NCBI RefSeq assembly: GCF_028769735.1 | Contig: NW_026992294.1 | Location: 120,144-184,143, forward strand | Origin: Zonotrichia leucophrys gambelii | Taxonomy: Eukaryota > Chordata > Aves > Passeriformes > Passerellidae | Length of the DNA stretch: 64,000 bases | Direction: 5' to 3' | Shown: positions 12,015 to 21,207 of the stretch, piece after piece | Numbering within the stretch: the first letter of the stretch is position 1 | Layout: each line of letters begins with the position of its first letter | Translations under genes and position numbers: made by a program | The notes under the pieces: generated by a model | What the model was told of the DNA's origin: nothing | The model's database searches: none | The model's input: the letters and a program-made list of their open reading frames with translations, nothing else

Positions 12015-13961
12015 TTAGGACTTGTGGCTGGCAGTGTTCCCTGGTTGGATTCGCCGGCCTATGAACAGGATGTTGGCCCGTTCCAGGCGGGTCTGAACGA
12101 ATGAGACCAGCTTGTTCAGCAGGCAAGGTCTGAAGTTAACTGCTAGAAGCAGCAATGCCAATGGACCTATTAGGGTAGAAATCAGAGTGGTTAGCCATGG
12201 TGATTGATTGAACCAGGCTTCGAACCAACCCTGTTGGGCTTCCCTGTCCTTCTGCCTCTGAGCCAGTCTGTTTTGGAGTTCTGCCATGGAATCTTTTACA
12301 ACTCCTGTGTGGTCTGCATAGAAGCAGCACTCCTCTCTCAAGGCGGCACACAGGCCTCCTTGCTGCATGAACAGGAGATCCAGACCTCGCCTGTTCTGCA
12401 AGACCACTTCCGAGAGAGAGGAGACTGACTTCTCCAGGAAGGAAATGGATTTCTCGATCCTTTGCAGGTCCTCATCGATGGTCATTTGCAGCTGGGACAG
12501 TCCTTGGTGCTGTGTCGCTAGGGCTGAGACACCCGTTGCCGTTCCTGCTGCTCCTAAACCGAGCAACATTGCAATAGTTACACCTGTTATTATTTCTCTT
12601 TTGTGGAGCCGGCTGGGTTCCTCAAAAAGGTGGTAAACTTCTTCGTTTGAGTGGTACAGGACCCTAGGAACAATCAGAACTTAGACACAAAAGTCGTTAG
12701 AGTCATCAAATTTGGCAAGGGACACACAGGGACTCACTCCAGATCGCTGGCAAACCCACATCCCAGGTGCTGATGGGACCACCCACTTATTGTTTTTCCT
12801 GTTAGGCTTGACAACTTTGGTGCAGATGTTGCCTTTCCGCCTAGCTAGTGTTGCATTGCCAAAGCATCTGCCCTGGCCTGTGACTTGACTCAGGGTGATT
12901 CCTTTCCGAGGGGTTTCCCATCTGCACTGGTGAGGGGCATCGGCTGTGGAGTAACTGAAGGGAGTGTTTAAAGCGATTCCTTCATAAAAGGGGGGTTTGA
13001 CATCGTAACAAAGCCAGCAGGATTCGGTTAGGTTTGGGTTGGATTCATTCAGGGATATAAAGGTAGCTTCTAACATACGAAGGATTGGGTCTGAGTCTGA
13101 CCTGGCTGAGCGGTCTGTCTGAAAGGCTTCCGCATGCCTGACTGGGACTTTGCTGACTCCAGTGGGTAAGGTTTTAGGGTAGGTTGCATTTTTCCCTTTC
13201 GGCACGCTTTTAATCACTTTGTTTGGTCCGACCGCTCGGGGCGCCGACGGTTGGAGCCTGATAATTTGCACATTTACTCTTTCTTTTGACCCTTGAAGGA
13301 CTCCTGTCCACGTTCGGCCTATGGCCCAACTGGGGTGATGTGGCTGCAAGACTGTCATGTTATAGCTAGTGCATTTCCGAATTTTTGGGATTTTATGGTG
13401 ATTGCGATAAAAGCTTCCCTGGAGGAAGACGGGTGTTTTGCAGCCACTGGGTGCCCAGGCGAACTGTAAGAATTTGTCAGGCTCTTGTGGATCCCACCCA
13501 GGCCCCGACAGTCTGGCATCTGTAACAATGGTTTCGCAGCCCCAGTGCCCACAATGTCCCCACCCTGGGTGATTGCAGTAGCTTTTTCCTGGGTTTGAAG
13601 CTGGGCACCAGTAGGATAGGTACATGTGTGTGGAGTGTGGGGAATTGGGGTCTACCTTTGGTTGTCCTGGGAACAGGTCGGTAACGCGGAGCACGAAGGA
13701 TGGAGCGTTTGGTGTGGTGGTTTCCCTGAGCACCTTGTCACTACTAAGGTGACGTATGACCCACCTGAAAGGCTGATGGGGGTAGTGATCTGGGCTGGCT
13801 TGTCCTCTGGCAACAAGCCCCAACAGCAAAATCACACAGAAACACCGTTGATGCTTGGGTCTCACCCATGCGGGTCTCTCAGGCGCTGCCAGGCGGCTTG
13901 GTGGTCTGTCGCTTTCCTCTGGGATGGGCATGTACGCGTCACGAGGACGTCCTATGAGCAT
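12015..13961 (-). pseudogene. env: ERV-B env: gamma-type envelope, one stop between SU and TM
   Basis: A likely start is the Met at 13961; the frame is open further up to 14078, overlapping the pol end. A signal peptide (FCVILLLGLVARGQA) leads a Cys-rich SU of about 400 residues. SU has the CWLC motif typical of gamma-type envelopes. A TAA at 12683-12681 breaks the frame at the end of SU. The same frame continues through a basic cleavage site (HKRE), a Gly/Ala-rich fusion peptide, [13 protein letters not shown]6CC (CAALREECC), a membrane helix ([16 protein letters not shown]) and a cytoplasmic tail. Apart from the stop, all landmarks are present. The type differs clearly from the Env of ERV-A, -C and -D. 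Confidence 0.92.
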
Positions 13962-16557
13962 GTCCTGTAAACAGAAACTCCCAATTCTCGTCAGTCTCAT
14001 CCTGCTTGTTATGAAGGTCGGGCTTAATTGACTTAAGTGGACACCACCTGACTTTGCCGTCCTTTTTGACAGCCGCATACCCTCTCCCCGTGAGCACCAG
14101 CCTCCAGCCCCGTTCCCATTTGCCCAGCTCGTTTCTAATTACCACCTGCGGGCCCTCCTCTAGTGCTCGGGTGGCCCAGTGCTTTTGAATGGGACTGTTT
14201 GTTTCATCTCCGCTAGGGAACTGATTCAGTGCTAGCAAAGCGGTTGCCAGCATACACGCTTGATCTCTCGAGGGAATGGCATTGGCAAAGCCCTCTGCCT
14301 TTGCCAATACTTCTAGCTTGGTTTTCAGGGTCTGGTTTGCTCTCTCTACTATGGCCTGCCCGGTACTGTTATATGGGATACCTTGCACTAATGTGATGCC
14401 CCATTTTGAGGCGAATTCCTGTACTGGTTTGGAGGTGAAATTGGACCCGTTGTCTGTTTTGATCTGCTTGGGGATACCAAGCCAGGCCATGGCTGTCAGC
14501 CAGTGCTGAACTGTGGCCTTGGAGTTTGTTTTGGGGTGCTGTGTGGCTATGATCGTTCCGCTATAAGTGTCCACTGTCACTGCAAGCCACGCTTGGGGCT
14601 TCAGTAGTTCACACCAGGTGAAGTCCGATTGCCAGATCTCTGAAGGCTTGAGACCTCTCGGGTTGACCCCACAGGTCCATAGGGGTGACTTCTGGCAATG
14701 AGGGCAGGTGGCTACCATGTGTTTTGCGTCTGCGGTCGGGATCCCGCATCTCTTTGCCAGTGCTTTGGCTCCGATGTGGAGCGACTCGTGCAGCTGACGA
14801 GCTTCCTGCAACGTCCATACGCCTTTTGCTGTGGCGTCTGCTTTGTCATTGCCGATCTGGAAATAACCTTTGACTGGGTCGTGGCTGTTAACGTGAATGA
14901 CTGACACGGTGCCCTGTCGCGAGGAGAGTGCTTCTTCCAGCATTAGGGCTGCTGCTGATGTAGACACTCCTGGTCCTGCCATGGCTAGGCAAAGCCTTGC
15001 CACGAATATAGAGTCCGTTACTATGTTAAGGTGTTCCTCTTGAAAGAGTCCGCACGCCAAGACAACTGCTGTTGCCTCCAGCTGTTGCACTGACAGTGTG
15101 GGGTTACATGCTTTGATGCAGTGCCATTGCTCTCCTGCCTGCCACACTGCTGCTGCAGTTGAAGTCATGGAGGAAGCGTCTGTGAAGACTGTTGGTCCTG
15201 GCTGCGGTCTGTCCATGACCTTTGGCGGTATGTCCATGTCGACAATGGTCAGCAGCTTAGTCCAGGGTGGTTTGGAGGAGTAGGAGATTTCTCCTCCGAA
15301 GCCGGTGAGAGCAAGGGCTAGGTACTCCGATATTGTGGCTGACTCTGTAGTCGGTTGCTTGCGAAACGGAAGGTGGATGCTTGTCGGCTCAGTCCCTAGG
15401 TGTTTCAAAGCGAGTTTCCTGCCTTTCATGATGAGGTTAGAGATGCATTCGATTCCCAGGGAGAAAGCACGAGCAGGTCTTCCGAGAACCACCCATTGAA
15501 TTGGTCAGGCCTTTTCAGAAGGTCCTTGAGCCAGTGCTCCCACTCCCCCCCTCGGTGTAAAGTGAACATATAAGTCCAGTGGCATGGCTGGGTTCCACCT
15601 GGCGAGTGTGCCCGTGGACATCTGGCTTTCGATGAAGTCGAGGGAGCTCGTGGCTTGTGGTGTCAGCTCCTTGGGTTCCCAGGGGTGCTTTCCTTTCAGG
15701 AGGTCATATAAGATGTCCATGACCTCAGGAGGGATCAGGACGATGTTGCGAAGCCACTGCAGCGATCCCACCAGGCGTTGCACGTCGTGTAGTGTTTTGA
15801 CGTCTCGACTGACTTTCACCTCGGGGGGTGTCACGTAGGAGCTTGTGATCCCCACTCCCAGGAAGGTCACGCAGGGTCCTCTCTTGATCTTTGCGCTTGC
15901 GATCTCGAAGCCATTGGCTTGAAGGGTTTCCGTGATTGTGGATACCAGGTGATCTACTTCGCTTGCCGATGGAGCTACTACCAGGATGTTGTCCATGTAC
16001 TGAATTATGGTCGCGGTGGGATGGGAGTGTCGAACTGGCATCAGTGCTTTGTCCACGGTGATTTGGCATATGACAGGGCTGTTTACAAGTCCCTGTGGCA
16101 ATACCCGCCATTGGAAGCGGAGGTTAGGCCGTTTGCCATTTTGGAATGCCACGGAAAAGGCAAATCGTTCTCTGTCCTCAGGGTGCAGGGGTATTGAGAA
16201 GAAACAGTCCTTGATGTCCAGCACTGCGCACGGCCGCCCTGCAGGGATGGCTGAGTTCGTGGGTAGCAGTGTCTGGACTGGACCCATGGGTTGGATTGCC
16301 TTGTTTACCTCTCTCAGGTCGTAGATGAGACGATAGCCTTCTCCGGACCTTTTGGGGATCACGAATACAGGGGTGTTCCATAGGCTGATGGAGGGTTCTA
16401 TGTGACCCTTTTGCAGTTCGCGGTCGACCAGTTCCAGCAAGGCTGCCGCTCGAGGCTCTGTCAGGGGCCACTGCTCGACCCATATGGGGTCTGATGATTT
16501 CCAGGTCAATTTGATCAGCAGCGGAGGGTGTACGGCAGTGACCCTTAGGATAAATTT
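13939..16557 (-). pseudogene. pol: ERV-B pol (RT, RNase H, integrase), alpharetrovirus-like, with stop and YMDN
   Basis: Pol lies in the -1 frame from protease and starts at the AAATTTA heptamer. RT has LTWKSSDPIWVEQWPL, then IKDCFFSIPLHPED. The active site reads QYMDNILV: the second Asp is Asn, which should abolish polymerisation. A TGA at 15507-15505 interrupts the connection region. From 15504 the frame is open to 13939. RNase H has all four acidic residues (FTDASS, QLEATA, VTDSIF, NDKADA). Integrase has HHCC and an intact DDE triad (WQSDFT, KTDNGS, GQAIVERAN). The integrase sequence is closest, by recollection, to alpharetroviruses. Confidence 0.9.
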
Positions 16558-16990
16558 GTAATCCGGAATCCTAGCATGGAAAGAACGTCCCTTCCTAACA
16601 GGGGTGGAGAATTTTGCAGCATGTATGGGTGGATCGCGACTGTCTGTTCTGGTCCCTTTTTCGTGTGAAGTGTTATAGCCACCAGCTGGGTGCTTTTCCA
16701 TGCCCGAGACTGCCCTCCCACTCCGTTCACTGGAGGGACTTCTTTGAATTGCCAGTGTCCAGGCCAATGTGCTTGGGGAAAAATCGTGCAGTCTGAACCC
16801 GTGTCCGCCCAGAACTGTAACCCTATGACATGGGAATCCTGATTGCCATAAAGCCGGCATGTCCCCCACAACATCAAGGGTTCCCTCCCTATTTCCATGG
16901 CCAGGGCCACCCAGGGATGTCGCTTTGGGGCGTCTCCTGCTGGCCCTGTGCCACCGGCGCAGGTTGTGGCAGTGGGGGGTGCGAGGGTGC
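16545..16990 (-). CDS. pro: ERV-B retroviral aspartic protease
   Basis: The frame has the catalytic segment FWADTGSDCTIF, a flap region GVGGQSRAW, and the C-terminal LLGRDVLSMLGF motif, ending in TAA at 16547-16545. The protease works as a dimer to mature Gag and Gag-Pol. The N-terminus is not defined by an ATG, since the domain would be made as part of Gag-Pro. It is in the same window frame as the 5' part of gag, but gag downstream of the first zinc knuckle has moved through two other frames. The protease domain itself shows no stop. Unlike ERV-A, -C and -D there is no dUTPase-like segment before it. Confidence 0.8.
16551..16557 (-). promoter_or_regulatory. ERV-B pro-pol -1 frameshift heptamer AAATTTA
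   Basis: Minus strand A AAT TTA in the protease frame, followed by TCC TAA. A -1 shift enters pol. This is the same heptamer that alpharetroviruses use to make Gag-Pol. Confidence 0.85.
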
Positions 16991-19082
16991 TGAGGGTGTT
17001 GCATAGCTTTGCCATTGCCCCGTAAGCAGGGATGCAAAATTGGCTACTCCCTGTGGAGGGATAGGATATGAGGTTCCCCTGCCCCACTGGGGGTTGCTGT
17101 AGCTGGGCCGCTGCATATTCCAGATGGGAGGGGGCTGGACACGGCCCAGATGCCCCCCCCCCTCCCGTTTCCCTGAAGCCTGGATCTGCATTCCTTAGCC
17201 AAATGCCCCTTCTTTCCACATGCCCAGCACGGTCCCCTAAGTCCCCCTTGGCGTGGTGGAGCAGCTGCTGATAGGCGCCTTGGTGGGGGCAGTTTACTGC
17301 CAGGTGGCCTGCCTGGCCACACTTAAGGCATGCCATCACACTGGTTATTGCAGTGTGAACTGCTGCTTGGATGGGAGCCAGGTGTTCTTCCTTTGTAACG
17401 TGCCTGATCATGGTTGCTGTAATAGACCCAGGTGGCAGTGACCTTAAAATGTCCTTGGTGGCTGAGTTACACTGCTGGCGCAGGCAGTCTGCCAGCACGG
17501 GACCCTTAGCCTCCGACGGCAACGAGGAGTCCAATGCTGGCTGAAGCCTGTCCACAAACTGAGTGAAGCTCTCACTCTCACTCTGTTTAATAGTTGACCC
17601 TGGGGATGGACTGGCTACTACTTTAGAAGCCGCACGGATAGCTTCCCGGGCAGCACGGGTGGTTGTCATAACCTCATGGGCCCGCAAGCCCTCATCCTGT
17701 GCCTGGGGTGTGATCATGGTAGGGTCTCTCTCCATCAGTCTTTGTACACTGGAGCCGTGGAGCGGATGGTCAGGTCCCGTTACTTGGGCTAGCTCCTTTG
17801 TGCATCGATCTTCCCACTCCTGTTTAAAAACTATCATCCCCACGACATCAAAAATCATTCTGCACATCTGTTTAATATCAAAAGGCAACATATCATCCCC
17901 TCCGAAAATGCCGTCAATGAGTTTAGTAACCATGGCAGAATTAATTCCCTTGTCTGCAATCGCTTTGATTATTGCTTGGATTTCCTTTGGGTTTACAGGG
18001 GAGTAAGTCCTCTGTTGATTATCGCCTGTTCCCCTCACGCGGACTGGAAGCACTAGGTTGGCAGACAGGCTCCACTCTGTGCAAAACATTTTTATTTTCC
18101 GCCAATCCGTAAGCGGAGCCCGGTCTTTCTCTGATGACCCCTTCACCCACGCGAGAGCCCTGCGACTAGAAACCTTGTATGCCGCTGATCTCCCTCTGTT
18201 AAAGCTAGAATCCGAATCCGAACTCCCTGACTCCCTCTTGTCCCAGACCGAGTCAGAGTCAGAGGCGGAAGTAGAGTGAGTCAGCACTTCCGGGCTGCTC
18301 TGCCTTTTTCCCGGGCTCCAACCCAGCACCCTCCTGCGGGGGTCGGGACGTTCCCTCCCCCTGGGGTCCCCCCGCCTCCTGCTGGCGGAGGTTCTTGCCC
18401 TATAAGGACTTAATTTGAATAGAGCGCTCTGATTGGTCTTACGCTGTACCGCGGGGGCCGCCCCTTCTCCCCGCTCTCCCGCGCATGCGTTCTGGAGCGC
18501 GCTGACTGCATTTCCGCCCCCCGCCTCCTTACTTCCGCCCTCGCCATGTGCTTCGGCGCCATTTTCAAACGCATACGGCGGTGGTGAGTCCCCGCCGCTC
18601 CCGGCGGGGTCAGCCGTGTTCCTCGCCTCCTCCGCCAACCCCCGCCAGAACGCCCGTGCGTGTCCTCCCCCCTCCGATTGCAAGTCTGCTCTCTGGGGGG
18701 TTTCCGCTGACCGCGCCTCCCCCGCGAGACCGCCTGGGTCAAGAATCTCCGCAGTCTGTGTCGCCGCACCTATCCCGGGCTGCGGGGGGGCCAGCAAGCA
18801 GGTTTGTGCGGCTTTCCAGGTTTCCTGCTCTTGTTGAGCTTTCTGCAGAGCCTGGATAACTTTGCCCCAGGATTTTAGGGCCTTCCCTGAGCCGGACAAC
18901 ATAGTGTCTTCGGCTAGGACCTTTGTGCAATCGTCCCACACCCCCGGATGCAGGATATCCGCAGGGCTTTCTATAGCCCCAAGCTTAATGAGTCTTGGCA
19001 ATGAGAGAGTTAAATCCTTAATTTTACATTCTATCCCAAATTGTGCATCAATATCTGTTATGACCTTCACAATGGATTCCAT
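16889..19082 (-). pseudogene. gag: ERV-B gag with two indels around the second zinc knuckle
   Basis: The likely start is ATG at 19082-19080 (MESIVKVITD), about 105 nt after the primer site. Matrix runs to about residue 110. A PPPY late-budding motif sits in SPPPYAFENG. Long Ser/Arg/Glu-rich linkers follow. Capsid holds the major homology region IKQSESESFTQFVDRLQPAL. The first zinc knuckle is CLKCGQAGHLAVNC. The second (CWACGKKGHLAKEC, about 17234-17190) is in a different frame, and the tail after the C-tract at about 17152-17164 is in a third, ending at 16889. Two indels explain this. CpG content is high across the 5' half. Confidence 0.85.
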
Positions 19083-19187
19083 GTTCCGTGCTGGTCCGGG
19101 GGCGTCCCCCCCGCTGTAGTCGGGCCCGCTGCTACAGCCGCCGTCTCCCGTCCAGGTGAGTCCCCGTTCCCCGGCCGCTGATCGGCT

Positions 19188-19206
19188 TCCCGGGTTTTCG
19201 GCACCA
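19188..19206 (-). other. ERV-B primer-binding site, tRNA-Phe type
   Basis: The minus strand reads TGGTGCCGAAAACCCGGGA two bases after the 5' LTR. It is complementary to the 3' end of tRNA-Phe apart from one extra A. Confidence 0.8.
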
Positions 19207-19208
19207 GA

Positions 19209-19563
19209 TGTTGCCTTCTGATACAAGGCAGGCAGCCTGGTTTCAAGAGACAGCACAGCGACCCACTCTCCAGGGTCGCTCGGGCCTAAGAAACACGCCA
19301 ACACCAACGTGGTGGACGATCAAAGGCGTTTATTATCTCTTCTCGTGGGGTTTTATAGTCTAAGGGGCTTCTACGTCAAAAGGGGGTATGTCTTTACCAT
19401 CTGTGGTTAGTAAGTGATGGAAAGTTACTGGGCAAATGGAAAATTACTGGCATCTGGTTTAGGGGGCTGCATTCCTATGTTAATTTTCTTATCTAAGGGA
19501 ACAGGGGCCCTGTCTTCCCGTAACATCGCGAGATCTTACGAACGCCTGGCCCTATCTGCTACA
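19209..19563 (-). repeat. ERV-B 5' LTR
   Basis: Plus strand tgttgcc to ctgctaca, 355 bp. It carries TATAAAA (minus strand, 19352-19358) and AATAAA (19329-19334). It is followed by the duplicated target ccagac at 19564-19569. Confidence 0.95.
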
Positions 19564-21030
19564 CCAGACTTTGTAGCTTCTATCTTAATAAGAGCCCATG
19601 GGTCTATATTAATCGCATCAAAATCAGATTCATCAGAAGAGCTCTCATTGTCTGAGGAACACTGTGAGGGACATGCTACCCGTGAATTCCTTTTCTTTCG
19701 TTTAGAAGCATTTTTCACCGTTTTCAATGACTGGCCCGAAGTTAGCACTATTGGGTGAGAACAGCAGGGACCGGATTGGGTTGGGGGGGGGAACACCACA
19801 GGTGGTCTCTGATCTGTTTGGGTGGCAGGAGGGTTGGGTCAGGGGTTGGAGGGACGGGTGGTGGCAGGGGGGGTATGGGGGCTGTGGATGCACGCCTGGG
19901 GGGTTTGGGGGTACGTAAGCAATGCCACTGGTTTGGGATACGACAGGTATAGGGTGAGCTGGTGTTACTGCACATGTGTGCGGCTCGGCGCAGGAGGACA
20001 GGGTATGGGCATGGCTCGGGAATGTGGCGGGAGGGGCTGGGAGGGCCGGGGCAGTCTCGGGGGGGGGCGGTTGCGGGGGCGGTGACGGAGGGGAAGGCGG
20101 TCGCGGGGGTGGGGGATAGCAGCGCAGGGTTGGGGGGGGCGGCGGCGATAATGGGACCGGGGAACGCGGCGGGCACGGTGGGGGGGAGTGGGGGGCAGGG
20201 CGGGGACAGCAGCGGGAGTGGGGGGTACCAGTGACGGAGCAAGCGGAGGCAGGGAACGGTGGCGCGGGGGTAGGGGGGACCGGAATCGCGGCGACGGGAG
20301 GCGGCAACGGCAGCACGGGCACGGGGGGAGGGAGGAGAGGATAGAGCGGCGCAGGGGGAGGGGTGGTCGCAGCGGAGGGTATGGCGGCAGGGACAGGGAA
20401 CGGGGCCCCCGAGGCCGGACGCGGGGAGGAAGCGGGGCCGGGGAGATGGGAGGCTGCAGGAAACGGGGAGTTGGGCAGCGAGGGTCCCGCGAGGGGGGGA
20501 ATGTGGAGGGGGGGATGCTTGGCATCTGCCTCCGAGGTGGTATGGGCAGGAAGTTCTACAGAGCCCAGCGGCTCTCTGCTCTCTGGCCTGGAAGGCACAT
20601 ACCTCTGTTATCTTATCAGCGCAATTAGCATATGAAGAGGAAAGATCTGTTAGTTTGGAACTTTTTTCAGAGTTCGATTTTTCAATCGTTTTTGTTATTA
20701 TATGAAATAAAGGTAAGAAGTTAGTAACAGAAAAGTCCTGTTTTGTTTGAGACATATAAATAGTGTTTCCAACTGTATCCCAAAAGGAATTTTCAGTAAT
20801 TGTGGTCTTATCAGTTTCAGGGAAATTCAGCACAATCCAAGATACAAATTTTTTAAGAGTCTTTTTTGACAGACTACCGTTAGAAAAAGTGAAGTTATTA
20901 ACAGATAAGGTTTCTACAATGGTTAAATATAACTCTCTCTCACGTGTTGTTAGTGTTAGAGTGCCTAAACAAGTACCTATGATTTTCAAGCCCTTTCCAC
21001 AGAAAAACGAGAAAAAAAAGAAAAAAAAAA
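19564..21030 (-). pseudogene. gag: ERV-A gag, 5' part (matrix and a very proline-rich linker)
   Basis: Matrix is readable from about 21000 (GKGLKIIGTCLGTLTL) to about 20600. No ATG is present at the expected start. Next is a region of about 250 codons, 20590-19750, that is mostly proline with Ala and Leu, in a second frame. It includes QPPYPP, which may serve as a late-budding motif. A third frame then takes over near 19750, passing through an acidic Ser-rich stretch (SSDNESSSDESDFD) to the ERV-B target site. So at least two frameshifts precede the insertion. The coding strand is C-rich, so the plus strand is G-rich. Confidence 0.75.
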
Positions 21031-21071
21031 CAAAAAAGGTTTTTTGAGCACCCAAAGGTATGCGCGCAATC

Positions 21072-21090
21072 CTAATACTTACGTCCTTCG
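21072..21090 (-). promoter_or_regulatory. ERV-A leader with splice donor; 5' truncation point
   Basis: Minus strand GGACGTAAGTATT is a strong splice-donor sequence, placed where a retroviral leader would have the donor for env mRNA. Upstream of about 21090 the sequence is host intron, so the 5' LTR is missing. Confidence 0.5.
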
Positions 21091-21207
21091 CCAGGCCCCG
21101 TGCTCCCCCTGCCAAGGTCTCTCCAGGCCTCTCCCTGCCCTGCTCGGGCCCTGCCACATGGACACCTCGACACTGAGTGCTGTCTCAGGGGGCTTTGTCC
21201 TTTGCAG

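Larger units (their letters stand above)
11534..19563 (-). mobile_element. ERV-B: recombinant alpha-like pol / gamma-type env provirus, nested in ERV-A
   Basis: Complete LTR-to-LTR provirus, 8030 bp, flanked by ccagac at 11528-11533 and 19564-19569 (6-bp duplication). The two 355-bp LTRs differ at about 10 positions (about 2.8%). Order on the minus strand: LTR, primer site, gag, pro, pol, env, polypurine tract, LTR. Damage seen: two indels around the second zinc knuckle, TGA in pol, Asn in place of the second Asp of YMDD, and TAA in env. The layout matches, from memory, the recombinant bird group reported as TgERV-F (alpharetroviral backbone with gamma-type env). That match needs an alignment. 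Confidence 0.92.
4998..21090 (-). mobile_element. ERV-A: beta-like endogenous retrovirus, 5'-truncated, split by ERV-B
   Basis: Read on the minus strand: leader with splice donor, gag (interrupted), pro, pol, env, polypurine tract and one LTR. The single LTR is the 3' one. At the 5' end the element stops near 21090, against the intron of a host gene, with no LTR or clear primer site. ERV-B occupies 11534-19563 and its 6-bp duplication (ccagac) proves it landed in the gag of ERV-A. Reading frames carry several frameshifts and stops, so the element is a fossil. Class: pol resembles betaretrovirus-like (ERVK-type) sequences and env the alpharetroviral type. Confidence 0.9.

Noticed and set aside
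16545..19307. A single intact 920-residue Gag-Pro of ERV-B
   Set aside because: The frame is open, but the second zinc knuckle and Gag tail are in other frames, so this long frame is partly a non-native reading.
19822..20628. Gly/Arg-rich plus-strand open frames
   Set aside because: Antisense shadow of the proline-rich Gag linker of ERV-A.
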